Shown here one piece after another: positions 1-8,649 of a stretch of 64,000 bases of DNA. The DNA is from VAZQ01 sp963721005. GTDB lineage: Bacteria; Pseudomonadota; Alphaproteobacteria; Rhizobiales; Xanthobacteraceae. Under the pieces are notes generated by a model, which saw only the letters and a program-made list of their open reading frames with translations, was not told the origin of the DNA and made no database searches. A program made the translations under genes and the position numbers. Location of the stretch: NCBI GenBank assembly GCA_963721005.1, contig CAVRHR010000005.1:1860001-1924000 (forward strand), read 5' to 3'. Positions within the stretch are counted from its first letter, which is position 1; every line of letters begins with the position of its first letter.

Positions 1-57
1 TGCGCTGGACGCCTCTTGTGCGCGGGCGCCGAAGTTGCACAAATAGGCTGGCGGCCT

Positions 58-1068
58 TCAACCTGCTCCGGCCACCATCGCGGCGATCCGGTCAACCATC
101 CAAAACGCGCCCAGCGAGCCCACCGCATAGGCCGGCATCATGCGCACCGGTCGCGGCCAGTTGATTTCGAGCTGACCGAAGGATCGCAGCAGGAGCAGCG
201 TCAGCGCCACGAACATGAGCTGTCCGGCTTCGACGCCGAGATTGAACAGCAACAGGGCCAGGGGAATATCCACCTGCGGCAAACCAAGATTGACCAGCCC
301 GCTCGCGAAGCCAAGCCCATGCACCAGCCCGAACGCAAAAGCGGCGAGCCAAGGCTGCCGCAGCGCCAGGCTCGTCTTTCCCTGCCAGGAACGCAGAACC
401 TCGACGCCGACGAACATGATCGAAAGCGCGATGCCGGCATTGAGTGGCGCCGACGGTACATGCACGTAGCCAAGCGTCGCGGCCGCCAGCGTGATGCTGT
501 GCGCAACCGTGAATGCCGTGATCGTCTTGAGCAGCATCCGGCGCTGGCGCACCATGAGCAACAGCCCGAGGACGAACAGCAGGTGGTCGACCCCGAACAG
601 GATGTGCTCGATGCCTTGCATGAAGTAAGCGCCGACGATGCCGCCGATCCCCGGCGAGGTCGCGATCACGACCCACGGCTGCGATGGATGCACCAGCGTG
701 GTCGTGTGGGAGCCGTCGAGCGCCTGCTGGCGCACCAGCACGTCGGTGATGGTTGCCTGCAATCCCACGAACTCGATGCGCTTTCCGGTTAGGCCGCTTC
801 CGCCGGCATCGAGCAGTCGGCGCTCCAGCAGCATGCCGGAGAATTCCCTGAGCGAAGGCTCCGTGATGTTGCGCGTGCCGTCGGGCAGCTGGAGCACCAC
901 GGGCAGCCGCATGCCGGCATTGAGCGGCGTGCGCCACAGCATCTCGTAGCGGCCCGGCGCTGTCTCGTTGATCTCCAGATAAGCCGGACGCGACTCGTGC
1001 GCCTGCGCGAGCGAGCCGTGGGCGAGCGCCGCGAGTAGGCCGAAGACGAACAGCAAGCGAGCGACCAC
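58..1068 (-). CDS. HupE/UreJ-family membrane protein
   Basis: Predicted inner-membrane protein of about 336 residues. After a signal peptide ending near AQAHE there is a roughly 130-residue periplasmic domain, then a C-terminal block of about six hydrophobic helices. That block carries HupE/UreJ motifs: EHILFGVDHLLFVLGLL, a FTVAHSITLAAATLG stretch and FGLVHGLGFASGL. HupE and UreJ proteins are thought to move nickel, but this long form with a periplasmic domain has no proven substrate. The chosen start is GTG at 1068, preceded by GGGAGGAA; a longer reading through to 1509 would run antiparallel inside the isomerase gene and is rejected. It begins 13 bases after the isomerase stop codon, so the two are very likely co-transcribed. 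Confidence 0.85.
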   Translation of the reverse strand: MVARLLFVFGLLAALAHGSLAQAHESRPAYLEINETAPGRYEMLWRTPLNAGMRLPVVLQLPDGTRNITEPSLREFSGMLLERRLLDAGGSGLTGKRIEFVGLQATITDVLVRQQALDGSHTTTLVHPSQPWVVIATSPGIGGIVGAYFMQGIEHILFGVDHLLFVLGLLLMVRQRRMLLKTITAFTVAHSITLAAATLGYVHVPSAPLNAGIALSIMFVGVEVLRSWQGKTSLALRQPWLAAFAFGLVHGLGFASGLVNLGLPQVDIPLALLLFNLGVEAGQLMFVALTLLLLRSFGQLEINWPRPVRMMPAYAVGSLGAFWMVDRIAAMVAGAG

Positions 1069-1081
1069 CAATTCCTCCCGC

Positions 1082-2023
1082 TCAGGGCGACGGCACGCTG
1101 GCGTGGGCCACGGCGCCGCCCGCCGCCGCAGGGGCGGCATCCGGCAGCACGACCTGGTAGCGGCCCAGCATGCGATCGAACATGTTGCGCTTCCCCTGCG
1201 CGCGCTGCTCATCCATCCATTCGGATTGGACCGTCGCCTCCACCTCCTCGAAGGTCGGCACCCGGCCCGGAATGTTGGTTTCGATCCAGACCAGGTGCCA
1301 ACCCAATCCGGATTCGACCGGTCCCTGCCACTGCCGCTGCTCGAGCCTCGGCAGCGAGCGCGCGAAGGCAGACCCGAAAATACCGGCGACCTGATCGGGC
1401 GACCGCTCCGCATAGAAATCCTGGAACATGAACGGGTCGGAGAGTCCCTCGAGCTCCGGCGTTTCCTCCGGTTCGCCGGCCAGTTTTTGCAGCGCATCGA
1501 CTGCAGCATCGCGCGCGTGCTCGCCGCGCAGATCGGGCGAGAAATACAGGTGCCGAAACGTCACCAGGCCCGGCAAGGCAAAGCGCTGGGGGTTCTGCGC
1601 GAACCAGCCTCTGAGCTCCTCGTCCGCAGGCTCGCGCAAGGCCGAGACGTCTTCCATGACGAACTCCATCTTCTGCGCCAGGCGGCGCTTCACGATGGTG
1701 TCCTCCTTGTCGAGGCCCAGCGCCATCGCCTCCCGGGAGAGAACCTCCTCGCGGATCTTGCCGTCGAGAAGGCTGCGCATCTCCTCCGGCGTCGGCGGGC
1801 GGCGCCACTGCGCCATCCAGGCGATCTTGATCTGCGCCAGGTCATCCGCCGTGATCACGATGCGATTGGATTCCTGGCTCTGGCCCGAGGGACTATTGAG
1901 CGCGCCGTTGACGGCGAACAGCGCCAGGCCGATCAGCAGGACATGCAGCAGCGGCTCGCGCAGCCATGTTCCGAGGCGCGAGAGCGGCTTGCGCGAGGCA
2001 GCCTCATCCGGGCTCATGTCCAC
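1082..2023 (-). CDS. PpiC/parvulin-type peptidyl-prolyl isomerase
   Basis: Protein of 313 residues with one N-terminal membrane anchor (LLHVLLIGLALFAVNGAL, residues about 26-43) and a periplasmic remainder. Residues about 60-130 resemble the SurA/PpiD chaperone linker, and residues about 145-265 resemble a parvulin domain (RFALPGLVTFRHLYFSP, then GPVESGLGWHLVWIE). The family isomerises prolyl bonds and chaperones exported proteins. It lies directly upstream of the HupE/UreJ-like gene, which suggests that it helps fold or stabilise that protein or its partner. The start is either the first ATG (2023) or the third codon (2017). The C-terminus is Ala/Pro rich and not conserved-looking. Confidence 0.85.
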   Translation of the reverse strand: MDMSPDEAASRKPLSRLGTWLREPLLHVLLIGLALFAVNGALNSPSGQSQESNRIVITADDLAQIKIAWMAQWRRPPTPEEMRSLLDGKIREEVLSREAMALGLDKEDTIVKRRLAQKMEFVMEDVSALREPADEELRGWFAQNPQRFALPGLVTFRHLYFSPDLRGEHARDAAVDALQKLAGEPEETPELEGLSDPFMFQDFYAERSPDQVAGIFGSAFARSLPRLEQRQWQGPVESGLGWHLVWIETNIPGRVPTFEEVEATVQSEWMDEQRAQGKRNMFDRMLGRYQVVLPDAAPAAAGGAVAHASVPSP

Positions 2024-2136
2024 ACCAAAATACCCATTAGGTTGGGTAACCTCGCGCAGTCTTGTTTTGACAAATCCTGCGCGCAGCCCCCGTGATCCAC
2101 AAGGGCGGCTGGAGGGACAGCCAAAGGATCACGTCC

Positions 2137-2358
2137 ATGCGTATGCTGATAATCGCTGCTTTGGCCATCGGCACGTTTGGTATCACGTTGGCAGGGAGCT
2201 CCAACAGCGCCCAGGCCATCGTCTGCGCGCGCGGCGTGGTTCGCGCCGGCTGCGTCGGTCCGAACGGTGCGGTCGTCGTTCATAAACGCGCAAGACACGG
2301 AGTGGTCTGCCGCCGCTACGGCATCGTCGGTGGCGTGCGCCGCTGCGTTCTGTACTGA
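2137..2358 (+). CDS. Small secreted Cys-containing protein
   Basis: Protein of 73 residues with a clear signal peptide (MRMLIIAALAIGTFGITLAG... then SAQA) and a short basic mature part of about 45 residues. The mature part has four Cys, arranged C-x6-C-x17-C-x10-C, plus repeated VV and RR pairs. AAGGA sits ten bases before the ATG, which decides this start over an ATG 45 bases upstream. It is transcribed against the isomerase and DUF3604 genes on either side. The composition resembles many small exported proteins of Bradyrhizobium of unknown role; two disulfides are possible. Confidence 0.7.
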   Translation: MRMLIIAALAIGTFGITLAGSSNSAQAIVCARGVVRAGCVGPNGAVVVHKRARHGVVCRRYGIVGGVRRCVLY

Positions 2359-2416
2359 AACCGGGACACCGGCGGCGAAACGGTTGCGTTCGCCGCTGAT
2401 GTGCTTGAGCCGCCGC

Positions 2417-4687
2417 TCATGGCCGCACCCCTTCGAGCTCGTAATTGGCGTAACCGAACTCGTTGCTGCGGGCGGCGACATACTTGTCGCCCATCGGATA
2501 GACAGCGACCTCGAAGGGTGTCCCATCGATCGTGGTGACGATGCGGCTGTCGCGAATCTCGTACTGCGCCGAGCCTAGCCCACTGGAGTGCAGCACGTCG
2601 CCGACCTCCGCGGGATCAGGCGGGTTGCCGTTGACGCTCAGGATCAGGCGACGCCCATCCATGCCGTAGCTGATCTCGATCCGCTCATTGGTCACCGTGT
2701 TACGCACCGTCAGGGTCTTGCCCAGCACCAGCTGGCGCAACTGCATGTCGTTGAGCTGCGCGGAGCCTTTTTGCTTGAGATCGGCGACAGTCATACCGTG
2801 CGGCGCGTTGGCGCGCAATTCTGCGCTCGGCGTGTACCATATCGGCGAGGTCCAGGCGCGATCCTGCACGGTCGCCGGCACGTTGCTCGGGGGCGCAACC
2901 CCCAAGGCCTTGGCGTCGTAGGTGGTCCAGCGCGGCGTCGGGATCTGCAGCACCCGCGCATAGTAGAAGGCATACAGGCCCGGATCGAATTCCGGGTCGG
3001 TCCAGACGGTCTTGAGCTCCACGGCCCCGATCGTGTTCTTATAGGTAGCGTTCTTGATGTCGACCGTGTTGCCGACCGGGGGCAACTTGAGATCGTTGCC
3101 GCGATAAAGAACATTCTGGACCAAGCCGCTGCGCTCGAGCTTCCGATTGCCGGACCAGGCGATGTCGTAGATTTTCTCGAAGGTCTGGCCGTTCTTGGTC
3201 CAGCCCTTCACGATCTGGATGCGATCGAGATTGGCCTCGTCGGGGTCCTTCACCGCCCACACCACGAACGACGGCGCCTTGCCCTTCGGCGCTGGCAGGT
3301 CTCCGCCCATCGGCACCCCACTCGCATAGGCGGTCTTGACCCAGTCCTTCTGCTTGAGCATGTCGAGCGCAAAGCCCCAGCCGCCGAACAGCCGCACCTT
3401 GATGCGCGGACCGCTGGTGCCAAACGTCTCCTTGCGCTGCATGCCGGCGAAGATCAACTCGCGCGTGTTCTCCTCGGCCCATACCCCGCCTAGCCCGGAT
3501 ACGCTGAGCTGGGTCATATCCAGTCCAGCTTCCTTCTTCCCACTCAGGCGCGCCTGCGGCGTGGCGTCAAGGAGGCCGTGGCCGCCGAAATAATTCGATT
3601 GCTCATAAGCGGAGGCGGTGTCGTGCGTGTCGCTCGCGCCCACGACCCCGAATTTGTAGGGGTTGTAGCCGCGGCTGTCCTGCATCGCGAGACCATTCTG
3701 GTAGGCCTCCCGAATATAGCTGCCGTGGACCCTGGGCTCGCGCGCGACGCCGCCCAACAGATAGTTCAACACCTCGAAACCGGCGAACTCGTCATTGGGC
3801 GAAAGGCTCGGATGCGTTTCCGAGGTGCCCTTGAGCTGGGTGATCTCCGAGAGCGGTTCGTTGTTCGCCCGATCACGTGCCCACGCGGCGTCGATCGGGC
3901 GGCCTTTATTGTCGACCTCCAGCGGGAACATGATGCCGTCGGACAGGTTGGCATTGTGCGAGATCGCGAGTAGCTCGTTGCCCGCCCGGCGCTGCGCGTC
4001 CATCCAGACCCAGAGATCCTCGGGATTGGTTGAATCCATGGAGGTGAACGGAAGGTCCGGCACCTTCTTAGTGTCCTTGAATATCACGTTACGATGCAAG
4101 TTCCGGTTATCCGGCGCCGCGGTCCATTCATAGGCCGCAAAGGTCGTGAACTTGCCGGGTTGATAATACTTGTCGGCGATCGCGACCGTCTCTTTCCAGA
4201 CGCTGCCTGCCACTGCAGGGTCGAGGAGCTCCTTGATCGGCTCGCTCTTCACCAGGGAATTGCCGAGGAAAAGGTAAATTTTCATGATGTCTTCTTTACT
4301 GCGGACCTTCAACTTCTCGGCAATAGGCAGCTTGCTGACCGAGGAGCCCGGCTCATTCGCCAGCCTGACCACACCGACGTATTCCGCGTGATCGGTCACC
4401 GCCTCGAAGTCGAGTGGGCGCTTGAGCTTCACCATGTAGCCGCCCGGATGCTTGATGGGCTGGCCGAGCGAGTATTTGTAAGCATCCTCAGGCCCGGTGA
4501 TGGTGTTGCCGAACACGTAGGCGTCGAACGACCAGCTGGTATGGACATGGGTCTGGCCGAAATAGGCGTTCCGCTCCGCGTTGCCCTGGGCAAGGCCCGG
4601 CGAAGCGGCGACGATGACGATTCCAAATCCTAGCGATGCGGCGGCCCAATTACGGCCACCGGATGTCCGCGCCTGACGGTTTGTCAT
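2417..4687 (-). CDS. DUF3604 domain-containing exported protein
   Basis: Protein of about 756 residues with a cleavable signal peptide (SLGFGIVIVAASPGLAQG). The body matches the DUF3604 family, a PHP/metal-dependent hydrolase-like fold. Visible landmarks are YFGQTHVHTSWSFDAY near the N-terminus, DFEAVTDHAEYVG, LLAISHNANLSDG and GVVGASDTHDTA, which together provide His/Asp side chains for a metal centre. The start at 4687 follows GGGAGAA; a longer reading to 4816 has no ribosome site. The reaction catalysed by the family is not established. In this window it sits two genes upstream of the isomerase and HupE genes on the same strand. No permease is adjacent. Confidence 0.85.
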   Translation of the reverse strand: MTNRQARTSGGRNWAAASLGFGIVIVAASPGLAQGNAERNAYFGQTHVHTSWSFDAYVFGNTITGPEDAYKYSLGQPIKHPGGYMVKLKRPLDFEAVTDHAEYVGVVRLANEPGSSVSKLPIAEKLKVRSKEDIMKIYLFLGNSLVKSEPIKELLDPAVAGSVWKETVAIADKYYQPGKFTTFAAYEWTAAPDNRNLHRNVIFKDTKKVPDLPFTSMDSTNPEDLWVWMDAQRRAGNELLAISHNANLSDGIMFPLEVDNKGRPIDAAWARDRANNEPLSEITQLKGTSETHPSLSPNDEFAGFEVLNYLLGGVAREPRVHGSYIREAYQNGLAMQDSRGYNPYKFGVVGASDTHDTASAYEQSNYFGGHGLLDATPQARLSGKKEAGLDMTQLSVSGLGGVWAEENTRELIFAGMQRKETFGTSGPRIKVRLFGGWGFALDMLKQKDWVKTAYASGVPMGGDLPAPKGKAPSFVVWAVKDPDEANLDRIQIVKGWTKNGQTFEKIYDIAWSGNRKLERSGLVQNVLYRGNDLKLPPVGNTVDIKNATYKNTIGAVELKTVWTDPEFDPGLYAFYYARVLQIPTPRWTTYDAKALGVAPPSNVPATVQDRAWTSPIWYTPSAELRANAPHGMTVADLKQKGSAQLNDMQLRQLVLGKTLTVRNTVTNERIEISYGMDGRRLILSVNGNPPDPAEVGDVLHSSGLGSAQYEIRDSRIVTTIDGTPFEVAVYPMGDKYVAARSNEFGYANYELEGVRP

Positions 4688-5228
4688 GACATTCTCCCAA
4701 AGGCTCGAAGGCTGAATGCACAATGGTACACGATGCCGTCGTGTGATCTTGGTTGCGCTTCCTTGATGCACGCGCGGACGGAAAAACGCTGCGAGGTTAT
4801 CGCCATCTTTGCGCAATCCTGAGGCCGGCGTCGCCCGGGCGCTATTGTCCCAAGGTACAGTAAGAATAGCGCGCGCCGTATAAATCGATCAAATGGCTTT
4901 GGAGCGGCACGGGCCAGACGGCGATGCAGAGTATCAGGCTGGCGGCTCTCCGTCAGGGGTATAAAGGCCTTCTGCAACCGGCCAGCCGTCCCAACAGCCG
5001 CTCTGGGTCAAAACCCGAAAACCTCAAAGTGAGCAAAAGTTTTCTGCTGTACCTCAGAAAGCGGACCCTCGCTGAGCAGCTCCGGGATGCACCGAGGGTC
5101 CTGGCGGACCAGTTCCCACTGGGTTTCAGTCGTTCCAGAAATTTTTGAACCGATCCGGCGCCATCTCGGTGTACCGAACCGTGCTGGAGGGCTGGAGTGT
5201 GATCCCCATCGTTCGTTGCAGGCGAGGT
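4688..5228. other. Intergenic region with one dispersed repeat
   Basis: No convincing coding sequence or RNA gene is visible here. The promoter of the DUF3604 gene should lie near 4690-4900. The segment 5005-5066 is one copy of a dispersed repeat described separately. Confidence 0.5.
5005..5066 (+). repeat. Dispersed intergenic repeat R1, copy 1
   Basis: About 62 bases starting GGGTCAAAACCCG and ending AAAGCGGAC. They align with 30511-30572 and 39299-39360 in the same orientation, sharing GGGTCA, a central GAGCAAA(A/T) and a TTTTC(C/T)GCT block. All three copies lie in non-coding gaps. The copies are diverged (roughly 70-80 % by eye). Confidence 0.6.
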
Positions 5229-5477
5229 TTACGCAGCGCCTTCAGCAGCAATGCGTTGCACAGTCGAGGTTCCAATGCCCAGCTCCTTAGCAATCTTGAG
5301 GATGCCGGGCCGGTTCTTCCTCTGCAGCGCCCGGCGAACCGCATCCTCCGTGGCCTCATCGACCTTTGGGCGGCCGAGACGCTTGCCCTCGGCCTTGGCT
5401 CAAGCAAGCCCGGCCCGGATGCGTTCCTGGATCATGGCTCGCTCAAACCCAGCAAAGACACCCATCATTTGGAACAT
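5229..5477 (-). pseudogene. Serine recombinase (resolvase/invertase) relic
   Basis: The reverse strand encodes the C-terminal part of a resolvase. It first reads MFQMMGVFAGFERAMIQER, then an in-frame TGA at 5400-5402 interrupts it. It resumes with AKAEGKRLGRPK and ends in a Hin-type helix-turn-helix (ILKIAKELGIGTSTVQRI) before TAA. The family makes site-specific recombination through an N-terminal catalytic serine, but that catalytic domain is absent here. The remnant is therefore both truncated and interrupted. It marks an old mobile element and lies beside another gene fragment. Confidence 0.75.
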
Positions 5478-5621
5478 CGCTTTCCCAGCCGGCGTCGCGG
5501 ATCAGACGAGCCGGAGCTTCCCGCCGGCGCGCGTGAGCCACCTCGGCTTCCGCCGCCTCCCGATCGCCGACCGGCCAGGTTGCTTTCTTGCGGTCGTCAT
5601 AGCGCACGGCAATGCCCCATT

Positions 5622-5747
5622 TCATCTTGGGGTGAGACGGCCCTCCACATATCCAACTTGGGCAAGACCCTGACGGAACGCAGCCGCGAAACGGTCTACG
5701 ATCGGTTCGTTGGGTGCGCCCGAATTGAGATACCCAATCACCGGCAT
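5622..5747 (-). pseudogene. ABC_sub_bind (PF04392-like) binding-protein fragment
   Basis: Only the first 41 codons of a mature ABC substrate-binding protein survive, reading MPVIGYLNSGAP then FRQGLAQVGYVEGR before a premature TGA. The segment just upstream has lost its signal peptide through an in-frame TAG. This family normally has about 325 residues. The fragment abuts the resolvase relic and a stretch of unrelated sequence, so this is a rearrangement scar. A longer member of the same family lies at 32521-33321. Confidence 0.7.
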
Positions 5748-5779
5748 CGCCTGCGCGGCGCGCTACGGCATGGCTAGCC

Positions 5780-6295
5780 CTACTTTGACAGCGTTCCGTA
5801 CGCGATAATTATATTGCCATCGATATCGCCGAACCATGAAAGTGCAAGCTTGTCCCCCGAACGTGCCATCGTGATCGTCCCGTCTGGGCAACTGCCTCCC
5901 TTGGTGCTCGCGCCCTCCGTGATGACTTTGATAAAGAAGGCGTAAGATTTCGACGCGCTAATCCGGATGAGCTTACCGCTACAGTGGAGATCGGGATACT
6001 TCGTCTCGCCCCCCGTGGGGCTGACGGCAAGTTGCAGTTTATATGGCGTCTTGCTGCCGATCTGCGTCAACTCACCCTTCCACTTGCCAATCAAGATGGG
6101 CCCGGCCGGGACTGAAGGCTTCTTGGCTTGACGGATGCTGGACGTGGTTAAAGGTTCAGCCGGCCGCGCAGGCTCCGTTTGCACAGGCGGCGCGTCAGGA
6201 GGCCATTGAAATTGCGCGCTCGCCGACGCAATCGCGCTGGCCATCACGATCGACGAGATGACGCCCCGGTACAGAAAAAGGAGCCACTTGCCCAT
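5780..6295 (-). CDS. Hypothetical secreted protein
   Basis: Protein of 171 residues. It starts with a signal peptide (hydrophobic to about residue 27, ending ASAQF), continues with a Pro-rich linker of about 40 residues, and ends in a compact domain of about 110 residues. That domain begins ILIGKWKGELTQIG and contains two Cys and a GGSCPDGTITM segment. The pattern, a Gly-Lys-Trp start then alternating beta strands, suggests a small lipocalin-like or beta-barrel fold, but no family is recognised. ATG at 6295 is preceded by AAGGGG. The IS5-family element lies about 115 bases upstream, so its native promoter may have been displaced. Confidence 0.65.
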   Translation of the reverse strand: MGKWLLFLYRGVISSIVMASAIASASAQFQWPPDAPPVQTEPARPAEPLTTSSIRQAKKPSVPAGPILIGKWKGELTQIGSKTPYKLQLAVSPTGGETKYPDLHCSGKLIRISASKSYAFFIKVITEGASTKGGSCPDGTITMARSGDKLALSWFGDIDGNIIIAYGTLSK

Positions 6296-6409
6296 GCTAA
6301 CCCCTTGCCCGCCCGAATGTTGCTCTTCCGGTCCCGCACACGTCAAGCATGCCCATGCGTCGGTAGTGCCTCAGTTCGAAAAAGTTAGCGACATGCAGGT
6401 CCCGACTAG

Positions 6410-7264
6410 GGGTCCAAACTCATTAAATCCACCATACCAGGGCCGCAGCGAGGCACACAGAGGCGAGATAGTTGCGCGCCAGCCTATCGTAGCGTGTTGC
6501 GACGCGCCTGAAGTCCTTCAACCTGTTGAAAGCGGCCTCGATGCGCCAGCGCAGTGTGTAGAGGCGCTTGCTGAAGCTGAACGGTTGCTTCCTGTTGGAG
6601 CGATTTGGAATGACCGACTTGGTTCCATGCTCATCAAGTTCCTCGCGCAACTCGGCGCTGTCATACGCCTTGTCGCCAAGCATGCGTTTGGGTCGCTGCA
6701 CTCTACGGAACAAGCGCTCAGCCACGGGACAATCGTGCGCTTCTCCTCCGGTCAGCAGGATGGCGATCAACCGCCCCTTAGCATCTGCGAGTGCATGGAT
6801 CTTCGTGTTGCGCCCTCCGCGCGAACGGCCCACAGCCTGCTTTTTCTCCCCCCTTTTCCGCCGGCTGCCGAGCGGTGCGCTTTCACATGTGTGGAGTTCG
6901 ATCATCTGCGTATCTGTGGATCGCCCATTCCCAGCAAGCTCGCGGAACAGCTTTTCCCAGATGCCGCGCCGAGCCCAGCGAACAAACCGGTTATAGATCG
7001 TGGTCGGGGGACCATATTCGGGCGGGCAATCGCACCAGCGGCACCCGCTCTTCAACACATGCACGATGCCACTGATAACGCGCCGATCGTCTGCGCGCTC
7101 GACGCCTCGCACATCCGTCGGCAGACGAGGCTCAATCCGATCCCATTGCTCATCGCTCAGCCAAAACAGGTTCTTCCGCATGGTCCCGATCCCCCAAAAC
7201 GAATCAGGCACACATGGAATCAGGATTGCTTTGCCCCTGCAGCAAAATTAATGAGTTCTCACCC
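6410..7264. mobile_element. IS5-family insertion sequence (IS427-like)
   Basis: Element of 855 bases with imperfect terminal inverted repeats. The left end reads GGGTCCAAACTCATTAA and the right end, on the other strand, reads GGGTGAGAACTCATTAA. It is flanked by TAG on both sides (CTAG on the left), which fits the CTAG/TA target preference of the IS427 group. One transposase gene fills it. Insertion cut an ABC transporter ATPase gene on the right. A diverged solo right end of the same type is present at 31228-31350. Confidence 0.8.
6423..7181 (-). CDS. IS5-family transposase
   Basis: DDE transposase of 252 residues. The N-terminal DUF4096-type region (LFWLSDEQWDRIEPRLP, then SGCRWCDCPPEYGPPTTIY) is followed by the DDE_Tnp_1 core. 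Catalytic acids are visible in STDTQMIELH, in MLGDKAYDSAELR and in the C-terminal RWRIEAAFNRLKDFRR. The reading frame is uninterrupted and of normal length, so the element may still be active. The start used is MRKNLF; an extra ten codons upstream are possible. Confidence 0.9.
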   Translation of the reverse strand: MRKNLFWLSDEQWDRIEPRLPTDVRGVERADDRRVISGIVHVLKSGCRWCDCPPEYGPPTTIYNRFVRWARRGIWEKLFRELAGNGRSTDTQMIELHTCESAPLGSRRKRGEKKQAVGRSRGGRNTKIHALADAKGRLIAILLTGGEAHDCPVAERLFRRVQRPKRMLGDKAYDSAELREELDEHGTKSVIPNRSNRKQPFSFSKRLYTLRWRIEAAFNRLKDFRRVATRYDRLARNYLASVCLAAALVWWI

Positions 7265-7723
7265 TAGATCGAGGAGCGAGGCGGCGCGCGCCGCCGCTTC
7301 ATGCCGCCGCATTCGGCCGGAAATCTCGAGGCCGTAAGTAACGTTGTGCAGGACATCGCGCCAGGGCAGGAGCCCGGGCTGTTGGAACACCATGGCGCGG
7401 TCGGGGCCCGGCCGATCGATCGGCTTGCCCTTCAACGTTAGTGAACCCGCGGAGATCGGCAGGAAGCCCGCGACGGCATTGAGAAAGGTGGTCTTGCCGC
7501 AGCCTGAAGGACCCAGCAGGCAGACAAATTCGCTCCGACCGACGGACAGATCGACGCGGTCGATCGCCAGGACGAACTCGGCGTCTCGTCCCGGATAGGC
7601 GACCGATACGTCGTGGGCGCAAAGAAAATAGTCCGCCTCCCGCTGGGCGCGCCGCTCGCGCGCCGCGCCTGCGATCCTCTCCGGTAGCATGCTCTCAATA
7701 TTGCTCGCCATTCTCCGGCTCAT
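7265..7723 (-). pseudogene. ABC transporter ATPase (SsuB/TauB-like), truncated by IS
   Basis: N-terminal half of an ABC ATPase of the nitrate/sulfonate/taurine importer type. It carries a Walker A motif (GPSGCGKTTFLNAVAGF), a Q-loop (AMVFQQPGLLPWRDVL) and the start of the helical domain. It then enters the IS5-family element at LLDLG and meets a stop codon inside the terminal repeat. The signature motif, Walker B and H-loop are missing, so the protein cannot hydrolyse ATP. The sequence beyond the other end of the element (6370-6409) does not continue the gene clearly, so material was also lost there. Confidence 0.8.
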
Positions 7724-7732
7724 CTTTGCGGT

Positions 7733-7975
7733 GGCTCGGCTGCCGCGGGTGACGATTGCTTGCGGCCGATAGGAGTGGGTGTTGGAATCGAAAATGTTGG
7801 CCGACTTGTTGCTCCGATCGGCCAGAAGATAGCGGTGCGTCCTCTGGTCGACGAAGCCGATGTCGAAGCTGGTAAGTGGCTATCCCGGCATCGCGGTCTG
7901 CCCGACTTGCTTGAGTTCGATGGCGTTTTCCGTCCGACCGCCGCCACGGCGGCGACGGCTTGCGATGAGCAAAGT
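7733..7975 (-). pseudogene. YVTN-type beta-propeller relic
   Basis: One reverse frame reads IELKQVGQTAMPG, then an in-frame TAG, then PLTSFDIGFVDQRTHRYLLA, continuing DRSNKSANIFDSNTHSY. This is typical of the first blade of secreted YVTN/YncE-like beta-propeller proteins. The frame then runs directly into the truncated ATPase, so only about 80 codons remain of a protein normally exceeding 300 residues. Function is lost. Confidence 0.55.
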
Positions 7976-8397
7976 CAAGTGATGGTCATGAGGTTCCTCC
8001 ACACCGGACGTTTACGGTCGATGAGCAGAAGGGCAGGGCTCCAGTAGTTGGCCTCAGCCACTACTCGGCGGCACGATGCTGTCGTCCTGAGCACGTCCTT
8101 CGGCGTCCTCTCGATGTCCTGTGTCACGCGCCGCGCCGCGCCGCGTCGCGGTCGATCGGGCTCACATCGAGCCTGAGCTTGTGGGCATCCGCCAAAAATT
8201 CCAAATCCTTGGTCATGTTCAGAAAGGCTGCCTCCAGCGCCACCGCCCGGCGCGCTCGCCACGAGCAGACTGATGGTTCGGCCCTCGTAGAACTGACTGA
8301 TCGCATGCGCTGCCGCGGGTGTCAGCGCCGCGAGCGACATTGGCATGCTGGGGAGCAACACGATAACACAGCGTCTGATTCGGGAGGGCCGTGTCAT
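7975..8397 (-). pseudogene. Tripartite-transporter receptor (Bug-like) relic with internal deletion
   Basis: The N-terminus shows a signal peptide and QFYEGRTISLLVASAPGGG, the usual start of tripartite tricarboxylate transporter receptors. Soon after, another frame reads NMTKDLEFLADAHKLRLDV and the first frame then reads VTQDIERTPKDVLRTT. Both correspond to the C-terminal end of the paralogous receptors at 17-24 kb (for example MKDPEFLADAH and ATPKSVIADV). The roughly 200 central residues are gone and there are at least two frame changes. It is the fourth member of this receptor subfamily in the window. Confidence 0.7.
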
Positions 8398-8649
8398 TGT
8401 CTTGCGCTCACATTCATTGCTTGGAGGCGACAGTATTGCCTGCACAAGACAACGCGCAAATCGCGGAATCCGATCGAGCCCAGTCCTGAGCCAAATAGAC
8501 GCAGGTCGCTGCCTTAGACCGGTTGAGTGATGAGGACTTAACGACGCAGCCACCGTTGCTTCCAAGGGGCGGGGTGCACATCGGCAGGCAGAATGCTCCG
8601 GACGAATTTCCCAGTTCGGAACTGAGCTCTGCACCTCTGCGTTTCAAGC
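8398..8649. other. Intergenic, no feature seen
   Basis: Gap between the receptor relic and the divergent DedA-family gene. No RNA gene, repeat or credible small gene was recognised. Confidence 0.4.

Noticed and set aside
16..792. Long forward open frame opposite the HupE/UreJ gene
   Set aside because: Composition is Arg/His/Gln rich and it is the antisense shadow of a well-supported gene.
1103..2095. 330-codon forward frame opposite the isomerase gene
   Set aside because: Antisense shadow of a high-GC gene; no ribosome site and no domain.
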